Source of the DNA: Bacillus sp. S3
GTDB taxonomy: Bacteria; Bacillota; Bacilli; Bacillales; Cytobacillaceae
Direction: 5' to 3'
NCBI RefSeq assembly: GCF_005154805.1
Contig: NZ_CP039727.1
Coordinates: 4,213,501 to 4,277,500, forward strand
DNA: 64,000 nt
Shown: positions 27,001 to 35,633 of the stretch, in pieces
How positions within the stretch are numbered: position 1 is the stretch's first letter
Layout of the letters: each line of letters opens with the position of its first letter
Position numbers and translations under genes: made by a program
Notes under the pieces: model-generated
The model's input: only the letters and a program-made list of their open reading frames with translations
Database searches by the model: none
Told to the model about the DNA's origin: nothing

Positions 27001-28363
27001 TAGCAATGTTTGTATAATCAGCTACACCACCGCGGCCGCCTTTAAAAGGAGCGGCTGCAGAAAGAACTGGAACATCCTTATATTCCGGTGCATTTGTTTT
27101 AATCCAACTTTTCACGTAATCCATCTGGGCCGCGTTCACAATTTGTGTAGATGCATCATCCATTACACGGGTAAAGAAGCTGTGCATTGGAATATCTGTT
27201 TCGCCAATTTTTCCGCGAACATAATTAAGAGTACCATCATGTACTCCTTTTACATCGGCAACAATTTTTTCGTCCGTAGGAGTGTCAGCAGTAACAGCAC
27301 GGTTTACTGATTTTGAATTGGACTTATCAACGGTCCATTTACCCTTTTCATCTTTTACAAGCGCTAAATCTAGAACCCCAAGGTTATTTCCCCAGAAGCC
27401 TGCTTCAATCGCTTGTACACCGTTAATCGTACCCTTTGCTACATCGATTCCATTTTTATCTTTGAAAGATGCGTCTTCAGGGAACTTCAAGTGGGCATGT
27501 CCAAAAAGCATTGCATCGATGCCAGGAACTTTGGTTAAGTCATAAACAGCATTTTCTGCTTCTTCTTGTCCTTCTTCGGCAATATCACAGCCAGAATGGG
27601 CAATTGCGACAATGACATCTGCCCCTGCTGCCTTCATTTCAGGAATAAATTTCTCTGCTTGTTTCTTAATATCCTTCGCAATTACTTTTCCAGTAAGATT
27701 GTCTTTATCCCACTTCATAATTTGCGGCGGTGCAAAACCGATTACCCCAACTTTGATAGTAGACTCTTTACCTGAGTTATCCTTAATCGTTTTATCAATA
27801 ATTTTGAATGGAGTAAAATAATTTTTATCATTATCAGGATTTCCATCTTTGTCATCATGATAAATGTTTGCGTTTACAATTGGAAACTGAACTTCCTCCA
27901 TAACATCTTTGAGGTAGTCTAAGCCATAGTTGAACTCATGGTTACCAACAATCCCTGCATCATATTTCAAATAATTCATGGCCTTAAAAATTGGGTGCGT
28001 GTCATTTGGACCAAGTTTATTTACTTTTGCTACATAACTGGCAAGCGGATTTCCTTGAATCGTGTCACCTGCATCAAAAAGCATTGAATTGGAAACTTCA
28101 GATCTAGCTTGTTGGATTAGAGTTGCAGTCTTTGCTAATCCATAATCTTTAACTGCTGCATCTTTGAAATAATCATACGGCATGACATTTGAATGTAGAT
28201 CCGTAGTTTCTAAGATACGTAGTGTTGCCGTATTTGTACCGGTACTTTCTGCTTTTGCTGCACTTGGGAAAATATTCAACGGAATCGTTGTAAGCGCTAA
28301 CACAGCAACTAGAGAACTATTGAGCATTTTTCTTTTCATGCTTCTTTTTATCTTTCTCTTCAC
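24008..28363 (-). CDS. YfkN-like bifunctional nucleotidase with choline-binding repeats
   Basis: A secreted protein of about 1450 residues with two tandem metallophosphatase/5'-nucleotidase units, as in B. subtilis YfkN (2',3'-cyclic nucleotide phosphodiesterase plus 5'-nucleotidase). Unit 1 has TTDLHSN, DAGDTIQGN, VGNHEFN, AHSG and GHAH (about 50-600). Unit 2 has INDYHGQLD, AAGDQVGAS, IGNHEFDEG and AHDHKYL (about 640-1180). Its last 200 residues are about nine choline-binding-type repeats (GW...WYY.L...G.M.TGW), ending in SIGKYKVGKDGAWIN. YfkN instead ends in a sortase signal, so the anchoring module differs. Start: a GTG at 28363 with AAGGGCGG 7 bases upstream gives a clean signal peptide (MKRKIKRSMKRKM to SAAKAE); an ATG at 28396 is possible. 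Confidence 0.92.
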   Translation of the reverse strand: MKRKIKRSMKRKMLNSSLVAVLALTTIPLNIFPSAAKAESTGTNTATLRILETTDLHSNVMPYDYFKDAAVKDYGLAKTATLIQQARSEVSNSMLFDAGDTIQGNPLASYVAKVNKLGPNDTHPIFKAMNYLKYDAGIVGNHEFNYGLDYLKDVMEEVQFPIVNANIYHDDKDGNPDNDKNYFTPFKIIDKTIKDNSGKESTIKVGVIGFAPPQIMKWDKDNLTGKVIAKDIKKQAEKFIPEMKAAGADVIVAIAHSGCDIAEEGQEEAENAVYDLTKVPGIDAMLFGHAHLKFPEDASFKDKNGIDVAKGTINGVQAIEAGFWGNNLGVLDLALVKDEKGKWTVDKSNSKSVNRAVTADTPTDEKIVADVKGVHDGTLNYVRGKIGETDIPMHSFFTRVMDDASTQIVNAAQMDYVKSWIKTNAPEYKDVPVLSAAAPFKGGRGGVADYTNIAKGDVTIKSAADLYLFDNTLKALEVTGDQVKRWIEKSAEQFNTIDPNKEGNQELLNYDFRPYNYDVVDGVKYQIDVTKPVGERVINLTMMDGTPVKADQKFIIATNNYRAGGSGGLAELKNSKVVVDSPFENRQILMDYISSKGTINPVADNNWKIAPVGGVAKLVFHSAPEALPYLDQQPNVKDLGTSSTKAGYELFELDQNVHVQLLGINDYHGQLDTWRDIKDKDGKVVDHSGGIEYLAGYLKEREATNPSNTLMLAAGDQVGASAPVSALLQDEPTIRFMNEIGFDAATIGNHEFDEGVPEMLRLINGGSHPATVDKYGAFEGADFPVVAANVEYEDTGKLILDPYVIKEVDGVKIGIIGVVTTLTPEIVIKSAVKNVKFTDEVTAINKYTKELEAKGVKSIVVLAHNPGSSKTDGTGAAGEVVEFAKKVDPQVDVIYGAHDHKYLRSVVNGITVVQSWSYGTAFSDIDLTIDPLTGDVIKDQTKAEVVDTLHSKIQPDAKIQAELKEYKDAIAPILNRKIGETEVELTRTPNASGEQVLGNIIADSMRWQMDTQMGFMNPGGIRNDINAGEITWGELFNVQPFGNDLIKMTVTGDVLKELLNQQWADPTRAKMLQISGLYYTYDDSKPYMSRILDIYEEDGTPIKKDSKYTITVNNFMAGGGDGYGALLKGTDKVQGPTDLDALVNYIQNYDGAINAGYENRFLKADKEIAETSVYYLSDLTTVLEGETDPYATVVAKVKGKVIGEGKADNYGYFSIDIPKQASGTTVVVETTDLFGNYTSAEFIVEEALKGWQQLDGEKDWYYFNPETGEPVTEWFNIKGKWYFFDEEGVMQTGWYQENGKWYYLDKVNGDMKVNWYNVNGKWYYFNKSGAMQTGWYQENGKWYFLDKANGDMKVNWVNVNGKWYFFNKSGAMLTGWVKDGNTWYYLTNSGAMQTGWVKVNNKWYFLKSSGAMQTGWVQVGSKWYFLYNDGSMAANTSIGKYKVGKDGAWIN

Positions 28364-28756
28364 ACTTTTACCGCCCTTCGACAATATATTTTGCATTGCA
28401 TGACTATTCTACTAATTTTTTTAATAGAATCATAGCCTTTTTTGTAAAATTTTTATTGGGACTATGTAGAATGTTTGTAAATATATCAGACTCAGAATCT
28501 TTTAAATATTCCTGAATTACGAAGGGATTTGTCTGCTTATTTTTAAAATTTAAATTGTAACATAGACAAAAAAGAAACCGTCTATTAGGTGGAGGAGTGG
28601 TGCGGAATTAGTAGAATAATGGAGAAATGAAACAATTTAATTTTCGACATAAAATTTCAATTTACGTGGCAGGGAAAAACCTGTAAAATGGAAACTAGTC
28701 TTTTACTAATTGCCTGAATGATATTTATATTTATATTTATATAAAGGAGAAATAAT
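28364..28756. other. Intergenic region between nucleotidase and LCP gene
   Basis: About 390 bp of AT-rich DNA between divergent genes. It must hold both promoters. Only the plus-strand candidate at 28661-28689 is supportable; no other structure was seen. Confidence 0.5.
28661..28689 (+). promoter_or_regulatory. Candidate SigA promoter of the LCP gene
   Basis: TTTACG, exactly 17 bases, TAAAAT, about 70 bases before the start codon. Confidence 0.4.
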
Positions 28757-29815
28757 ATGTCCGAATTTCAACGCTCACAGCGAGTGAATCAGAAGAAAAA
28801 GGGTCGTAAAAAGCGGATCTTTATGTGGATTTTTGTTCCATTATTAATCGTTGCCTTAGGCGGAGCGGCCTATGCGAACTTCCTACTGAAAAAGGCAGAA
28901 TCAGTTGTTAATAAATCGTATAAGCCGGTAAAAACGGTTTCTAAACGCACTACCCAGGTAAATCCCGATTTGGACAATATCTCCATTTTACTCATCGGTG
29001 TCGATGAAAGTAAAATCCGGGCAAAACAATATGGGGAAGCCGTTCGATCTGACGCCCTGTTAGTTGCTACATTCAATAAAAAAGAGAAATCAGTAAAACT
29101 ATTAAGTATTCCACGTGACTCCTATGTTTATATTCCTGGAAAAAATAAAAAGGACAAAATTACTCATGCCCATGCTTTCGGTGGTCCAAAGATGACAATT
29201 GAAACTGTCCAAGAGCTTCTCGATATCCCGATTGATTATTATGTAAAAATTAACTTTTATGCATTTATGGATGTAGTCGATGCCTTAGATGGAATCGACG
29301 TTGATGTTCCTTATGCCTTATCTGAACAGGATTCGGAAGATCGTCCAAACGCAATCAATTTAAAACCTGGTTTTCAAACTTTAAACGGTGAAGAGGCATT
29401 GGCACTTGCAAGGACAAGACACCATGATACAGACGTGATGCGTGGAATGAGACAGCAGGAAATCATTAAAGCACTTATGAAAAAAGCACTGTCTATTCAA
29501 TCATTTTCAAAACACACCGACATCATTAAAGCTGTTGGTGACAATATGCAAACAAACATGTCATTTACTGATATGAAATCTTTAATTGATTATGGCCTTT
29601 CCGGCAGCGGTTTAAACATTGATACCTTAAACCTTAATGGTGAAGATGCGTATATTAATAAGATTTACTATTATAAGCTTGATGAGACAAGTCTTGACGA
29701 AACCAAAACAATCTTGAAGACGCATCTAGGATTAAATGAAAATACTGCTCAACGAAACCAGACCGATACAGAAATAGATTCAGACAGCACTGAGGATTCA
29801 TCTTCAGACAATTAA
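28757..29815 (+). CDS. LytR-CpsA-Psr family wall polymer ligase
   Basis: LCP enzymes move teichoic acid or capsule chains from the lipid carrier to peptidoglycan. 352 residues: basic cytoplasmic start, one transmembrane helix (about 20-42), LCP domain (about 75-240) with ILLIGVDES, RSDALLVATFN, LLSIPRDSYVYIP, ITHAHAFGG and LARTRHHDTDVMRGMRQQE, and a Ser/Asp/Thr-rich tail. AAGGAG is 6-7 bases before the ATG. A TagU/LytR-type protein by position in the wall polymer region. Confidence 0.93.
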   Translation: MSEFQRSQRVNQKKKGRKKRIFMWIFVPLLIVALGGAAYANFLLKKAESVVNKSYKPVKTVSKRTTQVNPDLDNISILLIGVDESKIRAKQYGEAVRSDALLVATFNKKEKSVKLLSIPRDSYVYIPGKNKKDKITHAHAFGGPKMTIETVQELLDIPIDYYVKINFYAFMDVVDALDGIDVDVPYALSEQDSEDRPNAINLKPGFQTLNGEEALALARTRHHDTDVMRGMRQQEIIKALMKKALSIQSFSKHTDIIKAVGDNMQTNMSFTDMKSLIDYGLSGSGLNIDTLNLNGEDAYINKIYYYKLDETSLDETKTILKTHLGLNENTAQRNQTDTEIDSDSTEDSSSDN

Positions 29816-29823
29816 ACAAATTA

Positions 29824-29861
29824 TAAGGACCGCATTCCTTAACGTGATGCGGTCCTTTTTA
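29824..29861 (+). terminator. Terminator of the LCP gene
   Basis: AAGGACCGCAT pairs with ATGCGGTCCTT, then TTT. Immediately after the gene. Confidence 0.85.
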
Positions 29862-30242
29862 TATAGGGTCAGAAACCTTAAATGTCCATTTCCTGTTTAA
29901 ACCATAATTAATGAGCAATCCAAAACCAGTGGAAATAATCTGAGCAATTGATAAATGAAAATATTGGTGCCCTACTAAAATGAAGAGCAAAATGGTAGTA
30001 AATCCTAGTGTGATTAGATTTACTGCAATAAATTTCCCACACATTAAAAGCAATCCTGTATTTGCATTTGTTTGAAACACCCAATTTTTATTCCAAATAA
30101 AGCTGTTGATCATGCCAAGCATGTAGGCAATTATGTTCGCGGTGATATAGTTAATCCCACTATACACTAAAACTGTAAAACACCCGATGGTAATAAGGGT
30201 ATTGATCATCCCGACTACGCCAAATTTTAGGAATTCTTTCAT
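29859..30242 (-). CDS. GtrA-like membrane protein
   Basis: 127 residues, four transmembrane helices, GtrA family: KFGVVGMINTLITIGCF, NIIAYMLGMINSFIWNKNWVF, and the C-terminal NYGLNRKWTF. GtrA proteins are thought to flip lipid-linked sugars for glycosylation of surface polymers, usually with a GtrB-type synthase. AAAGGGG is 8 bases before the ATG. A related copy at 43535-43921 is next to its GtrB partner, while this one is alone next to tagO paralogue 2. Confidence 0.9.
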   Translation of the reverse strand: MKEFLKFGVVGMINTLITIGCFTVLVYSGINYITANIIAYMLGMINSFIWNKNWVFQTNANTGLLLMCGKFIAVNLITLGFTTILLFILVGHQYFHLSIAQIISTGFGLLINYGLNRKWTFKVSDPI

Positions 30243-30291
30243 GTATCGTTCCCCTTTTATTTATTAAAAACAGTATGCCCTAAAAAAGCGT

Positions 30292-30326
30292 ACAAAAAAA
30301 GCCTGTCCCCATGGGGGCAGGCTTTT
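30292..30326 (-). terminator. Terminator of the second tagO-like gene
   Basis: Minus strand AAGCCTGCCCC and GGGGACAGGCTT around CAT, then TTTTT. Confidence 0.85.
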
Positions 30327-30332
30327 CAGTCA

Positions 30333-31394
30333 TTATCTGTTTCTTACCGTTGTAACAAGAAGAACGCGCATCATTTTGATTAGCGGTCTATAGTTCTTTC
30401 CGACAAGTCCTATCATTTCAGCAAATAATTCAATCATAATCAAAAGAATGACAATGAATAAAGAACCGCCCAAGACCTTTGCTTGTGAAAAGATAATTGC
30501 CGCTAATCCGAAGAAGGCTGCCATGGCATAGATAATCAGCACTGTCTGGCGATGGGTAAACCCGGACCGAAGCAGGCAGTGATGTAAGTGTGATTTATCA
30601 GGTGCTGATAAAGGCTTCTTATTAACAATTCGGCGCAGAATCGCAAAGAATGTATCTGAAATTGGAACACCGAGAATTATAATCGGAACGATAAAGGAAA
30701 TGATCGTGACATTTTTAAAGCCAAGTAATGATAGTACTGAAATCATATATCCAAGGAATAAGGCACCGGTATCACCCATGAATATTTTTGCCGGGTGGAA
30801 ATTGTAAATTAAGAATCCAAGTGTACTTGCCAGCACAATTGATGCAATTACTGTTACAAATCCGTCTCCCATAATCATCGCCATTCCCGAAATGGTAATT
30901 AAAGCGATGGAGGAAACACCTGCAGCCAATCCGTCAAGACCGTCGATCAGGTTGATGGCATTGGTAATCCCAACAATCCAAATAATAGTTAAAGGAATAC
31001 TAAAATATCCGAATTGAATTTGACCGCCGAATGGCAGGTTGATAAATTCGACATCTACACCGCCCCAGACGACAACGACAGCCGCCGCAGCAATCTGAGC
31101 AATAAATTTAACCTTAGCAGAAAGCTCCAACATATCATCTAGCATTCCAGTAATAATGATGATGATACTTCCAATAATGATTGGCAGTGCATAAGGACTG
31201 TCCGGGCTAAGAATGAGCATGCCGATGATAAAGCTGAGATAAATAGCAAGTCCGCCGAGACGCGGCATAATTTTCTGATGAACTTTTCTTTGATTTGGTT
31301 TATCTGTTGCCCCAATTTTAAAGGCTAGTTTTTTTACTAAGGGAGTCAGAAGAATTGAACTAATAAAACATAAAAACAGGGTGATATAGAACAT
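30333..31394 (-). CDS. Second TagO-type GlcNAc-1-phosphate transferase
   Basis: 353 residues, about ten membrane helices, with all the family motifs of the first copy (RKVHQKIMPRLGG, ITNAINLIDGLDGLAAG, IFMGDTGALFLG, APDKSHLHHCLLR) and long identical stretches, so a recent-to-moderate duplication. The ATG at 31394 has GAGGAGG 6 bases upstream; the ORF can be read five codons further but through that site. Two initiating enzymes suggest two distinct undecaprenyl-linked polymers, or dosage. Confidence 0.93.
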   Translation of the reverse strand: MFYITLFLCFISSILLTPLVKKLAFKIGATDKPNQRKVHQKIMPRLGGLAIYLSFIIGMLILSPDSPYALPIIIGSIIIIITGMLDDMLELSAKVKFIAQIAAAAVVVVWGGVDVEFINLPFGGQIQFGYFSIPLTIIWIVGITNAINLIDGLDGLAAGVSSIALITISGMAMIMGDGFVTVIASIVLASTLGFLIYNFHPAKIFMGDTGALFLGYMISVLSLLGFKNVTIISFIVPIIILGVPISDTFFAILRRIVNKKPLSAPDKSHLHHCLLRSGFTHRQTVLIIYAMAAFFGLAAIIFSQAKVLGGSLFIVILLIMIELFAEMIGLVGKNYRPLIKMMRVLLVTTVRNR

Positions 31395-31779
31395 TGTGTT
31401 CCTCCTCATAACGATAAGCCTATTCTCTATTCAGGCATATTTGAGCAGCATACATGGCTGCTAAAAAGTTAGTTATCTATTTAACAATCATTTTCATTCA
31501 ATGTGAACAGTCATACCACAGTGGATTATAACATAGCCAATGTCATTTTTAAATAGATTTTACAAATCATGTGAATTACTTAATATTTCATATATTCTTA
31601 AATCAACATATTACCAATTTAATAGAGGTACATTCAAGTAATATCATATTGTTTTAGTTTTTATTATACCCATCGGCATCAATCTTACTCTTACTACTAT
31701 AACATGAATTTTGACGAAGAACACATTACAAAGGTTACAATTTCGCCACATTTATCCATTAAAATACCTTTTACACTAA
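31395..31779. other. AT-rich intergenic region
   Basis: About 385 bp before the second tagO gene. It must carry its promoter. A small inverted repeat, AGCAGC/GCTGCT, lies near 31446-31464. No gene is seen. Confidence 0.5.
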
Positions 31780-31954
31780 AATTCCGACAAAGTTTGCCTT
31801 TATCCTTGGAATTGTCATATTTGCCAAGAATTCAATTGAACGTCTAAACAGTTTTAAGCCAAGCTATCGCTTAGCTGCGTTTATTAGTCTTATTGCGGTT
31901 GTATCCTTACTTTACTTAAGCAGAGTCAGTGAATTTTTATATTTCAAATTTTAA
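31780..31954 (+). pseudogene. 3' remnant of an MBOAT-type O-acyltransferase gene
   Basis: A plus-strand frame with no start codon, closed upstream by TAA, gives about 58 residues. It ends ...LAAFISLIAVVSLLYLS, RVSEFLYFKF then TAA. One hydrophobic helix plus the terminal S.FLYF.F is the usual C-terminus of AlgI-like MBOAT proteins. The remainder of the roughly 460-residue gene is gone. An excellent terminator follows directly, as expected after a real gene end. Confidence 0.5.
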
Positions 31955-31992
31955 AATGGTTAGTTCCTCATCAGAGGAACTAACCATTTTTT
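31955..31992. terminator. Bidirectional terminator
   Basis: A 15-bp perfect stem (AATGGTTAGTTCCTC / GAGGAACTAACCATT) around ATCA with a T-run on plus and a TTT on minus. It would end the MBOAT remnant on plus and the glycosyltransferase gene on minus. Confidence 0.85.
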
Positions 31993-33095
31993 CATTTACT
32001 GTAACGCTTATATGTTTGATAGATACTGTCCACAAAAGATTGAAGTGAATAATGATGCGATACGAACTGGTTAAATTTCTTTCCCATATTCGAAAGCTGG
32101 CCGGCTTCCTTCATTTCAACCGTTTGATTGATTGAAGAAATAATTGCCTCCTTTTCGTCACCAACGACAATAAAACCATAAGATGAATCCGGTATCATAT
32201 CACGAACCCCGCCAACATCGGTGGTGATCACCGGCGTATTTGCTTTTGCTGATTCTAATAGGACAAGCGGAAAGCTTTCTGTTTGTGAAGTGAGCAGTGT
32301 TACATCTGCTATTTGGTAAAACGCTTCAACATCTTCTCTATGTCCAAATACCCTTATATACTGCTCAAGTCCCCTCTTCTTTATGTCATTCTGAATCTCC
32401 ATCTTTATTGGCCCATCTCCGACTAAAAGCAATCTAATTTCCGGATGTAGCTTGATCGCTTCTTCTACAGAATCGATGGCTAGCTTATGACGTTTGACCG
32501 GATCTAAACGGGCAACCATTAATATTATGAAAACCTTTGAAGAAAGACTCAACTCATCCCTGGAAAGTTCTGTTTTCACTGGAGCATCGAAATCAATCCC
32601 ATTAAAAATGGTCGTTATTTTCAGAGGGTCCACACCAAATTCGACCATCATTTCCGTAAAGCGTTTTGAAATGGCAAAATAGTGATCCGGTTTTTTTAAT
32701 ACAGCCAAATTGAGCTTTGTAAACAGCTCCCCTTTTACTCCTCTGCCAAGAAAGTCATTTCTCGGGTCACTGTGAACAGTTGTCATCCAGGTAACGGAGG
32801 TAAACTTTTTCAGGAAATAGCCATATAAATTTGCTCTTGCGCCATGGGTATGTAGAATACTGATATTTTCCTTTTTTATAAAGGATATAATTTTTAAAAG
32901 TACCGATAAATCATATCTCGAAGCTTGTTCAAATGTAATGGTTTGGATACCAGCAGCTTTGGCCTTTTCTTCAAATAAGCCTTTCTCTAACAGACCGAGT
33001 ATAAATTCATCCCTATTCAGCTCTTTTAAAAGAGAAAGGATATGAACCATTCCTCCACCGGTTTCATTACCTGCATTTAAATGTAATACTTTCAT
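31992..33095 (-). CDS. GT4 family glycosyltransferase
   Basis: 367 residues, GT-B fold. The N-terminal domain starts MKVLHLNAGNETGGGMVHIL; the C-terminal domain has the donor site LMVARLDPVKRH, LLLVGDGP and TESFPLVLLESAKANTPVI (the EX7E-like motif). Retaining transferase on a lipid-linked surface sugar; donor not predictable. AAAGGAG is 7 bases before the ATG. It follows tagA by 31 bp, so the two form an operon. Confidence 0.9.
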   Translation of the reverse strand: MKVLHLNAGNETGGGMVHILSLLKELNRDEFILGLLEKGLFEEKAKAAGIQTITFEQASRYDLSVLLKIISFIKKENISILHTHGARANLYGYFLKKFTSVTWMTTVHSDPRNDFLGRGVKGELFTKLNLAVLKKPDHYFAISKRFTEMMVEFGVDPLKITTIFNGIDFDAPVKTELSRDELSLSSKVFIILMVARLDPVKRHKLAIDSVEEAIKLHPEIRLLLVGDGPIKMEIQNDIKKRGLEQYIRVFGHREDVEAFYQIADVTLLTSQTESFPLVLLESAKANTPVITTDVGGVRDMIPDSSYGFIVVGDEKEAIISSINQTVEMKEAGQLSNMGKKFNQFVSHHYSLQSFVDSIYQTYKRYSK

Positions 33096-33126
33096 ACTAT
33101 ATCTCCTTTATAGCCGGTTTTGGCAA

Positions 33127-33858
33127 TTACCTCTTTTGCTTTATCTTCAGCATGCGAATGAGGAATTGCGGAAGAACGAGCATTCTGCGCCAACGGCTCG
33201 GCTGCTTCAAAAGCCGATAAAGCCATTCGAGATTCAGCTTTTGCCAAATAACAGGCGCCCGTTTCACCGTTCCGGCAAGTACATCAAAGCTGCCGCCCAC
33301 GCCAATAAAAAGGCCTTTATCAATATCAGCCAATTTATGAGCAATAAAGTTTTCCTGCCGTGGTAATCCTAAAGCTACAAACACTAAATCCGGTTTCGCC
33401 TGCTTTATTTCTCCTTGAATGATAGTTGACTCCCAATCAAAAAAGCCATCATGATAGCCTGCTATCTTTAAATTTGGATACTGCTGTCTAATGTTCGCGA
33501 CAGCTGTTTCCACTACTTCTTTTTTTGCTCCGAGGAAATAAGCACTCCAGTTTGCCTCATTTCCTTTCTTTAATAACTCCTGCATCAATTCAAAGCCTGG
33601 AATACGTTCTGGTAAAGGCTGGCCAATTATTTTGGAGCCAATGATAATCCCGATTCCATCAGCGATTACATAATCGGCTTTTTGAATCACCCGCATATAT
33701 TCAGGATCTGAATTGGCATACATCACAATTTCAGGGTTAGCCGTTACCAAAAACGTCCTCTTCTCTTCTTCAATCCGATTTGTTAAGATGTTCAGCATAT
33801 TTTCTTTTGTAACCGAATTAAATTTAACGTTTAAAATATCTATTTTTGTATCATTCAT
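33127..33858 (-). CDS. tagA: TagA/WecG family N-acetylmannosaminyltransferase
   Basis: Adds ManNAc to undecaprenyl-PP-GlcNAc, the second step of wall teichoic acid linkage-unit synthesis. 243 residues. GT26 family motifs: FLVTANPEIVMYA (catalytic Thr/Asn region), ADYVIADGIGIIIGSK, PERIPGFELMQELL, YFLGAKKEVVE, PDLVFVALGLPRQE, IGVGGSFDVLAGTVKRAP and NLEWLYRL. The ATG at 33858 is preferred to the GTG three codons earlier, though the ribosome site is weak. With tagO it makes the canonical linkage-unit pair. Confidence 0.92.
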   Translation of the reverse strand: MNDTKIDILNVKFNSVTKENMLNILTNRIEEEKRTFLVTANPEIVMYANSDPEYMRVIQKADYVIADGIGIIIGSKIIGQPLPERIPGFELMQELLKKGNEANWSAYFLGAKKEVVETAVANIRQQYPNLKIAGYHDGFFDWESTIIQGEIKQAKPDLVFVALGLPRQENFIAHKLADIDKGLFIGVGGSFDVLAGTVKRAPVIWQKLNLEWLYRLLKQPSRWRRMLVLPQFLIRMLKIKQKR

Positions 33859-34144
33859 GGAATTCACTCATCTCTTTCTGAATACTACTATTTTTTACAT
33901 TACCTGCCAGTACAATTCATGCATGCAAAACCATTATATTGAAAAAAATAATGCATATATTGTCCTTGTAAAATGTATCATTATTTTCAGTAAAAATCCA
34001 AATCTTTTCACAAACCAACATTCTAAATCCTTCCATATTCTTAGACCATTTTAAAAGTAAATACATTTACCATTACTTTAAAATAGTGTACTGTATAGTA
34101 GTATGATTTTGAATAAAAGTATTAAAAGGGGAAATGAAATAAAA

Positions 34145-35533
34145 ATGTTGCTAGAAAACTTCAAAAAGAACAATACATTCGAAAATATATTGTTGCTCTT
34201 TATATTAGTCCAGCCTATTTTAGATTTAGCCACATCCTTCGCGATTAATTATTTTAATTCTGAATTTACCGCAGGTATTTTAATTCGTTTTGCCATGATG
34301 GCAGTCGGATTGGTTTATTTATTATTTATTTCAGACTCTAAAAAGAAAAGGACGAGTATTATTTATTTAATATTGCTTGGTCTTTTTTTATTGATGGGCT
34401 TTGCCAACAATATCTTGGTGAAATCTCCAATGAGTATGGGAGAAGAAATCAAATTTATCATTAAATCCGTCTATTTTGTTATTTTCTTTTTTATTTATCT
34501 CTTTGTGTTTAAACAACTGCAAACAAGAAGCTCATGGGACAGCACCATCCAACGTTATATTGTCTATGCAATGTCCCTTATAGGTTTATCAATGGTACTT
34601 GCAGAAGTTACCGATACAGCCTTTAACAGCTATACCTATAATAAAGTTGGACACACCGGATGGTTTTATGCGGGCAATGAAATTGGCGCCATCATGTCCA
34701 TCTGTTTTCCAATTGTCATTTTATATGCGATCAAAAAGACTACATCACTTAAAACATCCTACTATTGGATTCCAGTGCTTCTATTAATTTACTCATTAAT
34801 GGCTGTCGGAACTAAGGTTGGATTTGGCGCTGTACTGATTTCGCTTGTAATTAGTTTGTTTATGCTCATCGTTGAATTTATCATGAAGAGGAAAGAACGG
34901 AAGTTCACTATAAACATAAAGACAAATCTTATTATTAATGCCATTGTCTTTATCTTATTTATCCTGTATACTCCCTTTTCACCAATTGCTGAAAATACAT
35001 CCATTCATTTAAGTTTATTAGAAAATGAACAAACAGCAGAAACTCCTGCACCGAAGCCGTCTAAACCAGGGAAGCATCAGACAGGGCCTGTAAAAAAACC
35101 GGGCTTAAATAATCAGCAGATTGAAAATTTGGTATTAAGCAGCAGGGGCGAATATTTAAAACAACAGAAGGAATATTTTGCTGATGCGCCAATTTCTCAA
35201 AAAATACTTGGAATGGGGTATGCAGGCAATTATAAGGAGTCCCCAAAGCTGACTGAAATGGACTTTTATGATTTATTTTTCTCTTTTGGCATCTTAGGAT
35301 TTTTCCTGTACTTTATACCGTTTATTCTATTAGCTTTAATGATTTTGAAGAAGATCTTTACTCAGTTCAAGTCCTATTTCACACTTGAAAATGTTCTGAT
35401 TGCGAGCGGAATTATCTTAGGTGTCGGAATTGCCTTTTCAGCTGGTCATGTATTCACAGCCCCGGCAGTCAGTATTTATTTAGCCATATTAGTTGCTAGC
35501 CTTTACATGAAAATTGTTACCCCATCAAAATAA
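34145..35533 (+). CDS. O-antigen ligase/polymerase-like membrane protein (Wzy type)
   Basis: 462 residues with about 11 predicted membrane helices and a long exported loop near residues 290-360 rich in Pro/Lys/Gln. It has the outline of the O-antigen ligase/Wzy family (SSRGEYLKQQKEYFADAPISQKILGMGYAG in the large loop, with LGMGYAG like the family's G.G...). Probable polymerase or ligase of an undecaprenyl-linked glycan. The start is uncertain: the ATG at 34145 follows AAGGGG at 13 bases; an in-frame ATG at 34103 has no site. Divergent from tagA. Confidence 0.75.
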   Translation: MLLENFKKNNTFENILLLFILVQPILDLATSFAINYFNSEFTAGILIRFAMMAVGLVYLLFISDSKKKRTSIIYLILLGLFLLMGFANNILVKSPMSMGEEIKFIIKSVYFVIFFFIYLFVFKQLQTRSSWDSTIQRYIVYAMSLIGLSMVLAEVTDTAFNSYTYNKVGHTGWFYAGNEIGAIMSICFPIVILYAIKKTTSLKTSYYWIPVLLLIYSLMAVGTKVGFGAVLISLVISLFMLIVEFIMKRKERKFTINIKTNLIINAIVFILFILYTPFSPIAENTSIHLSLLENEQTAETPAPKPSKPGKHQTGPVKKPGLNNQQIENLVLSSRGEYLKQQKEYFADAPISQKILGMGYAGNYKESPKLTEMDFYDLFFSFGILGFFLYFIPFILLALMILKKIFTQFKSYFTLENVLIASGIILGVGIAFSAGHVFTAPAVSIYLAILVASLYMKIVTPSK

Positions 35534-35570
35534 AAGATAATCCTTAAAGTAATCATGTTTTAAGTAACGA

Positions 35571-35610
35571 AAAACCCAAGTTCCTAGTAGATGAGGTACT
35601 TGGGTTTTTT
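35571..35610. terminator. Bidirectional terminator
   Basis: AACCCAAGTTCCT pairs with AGGTACTTGGGTT, T-run on plus and TTTTTC on minus; between convergent Wzy-like and flippase genes. Confidence 0.85.
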
Positions 35611-35633
35611 GATTCAATAAATAAACACTCATT

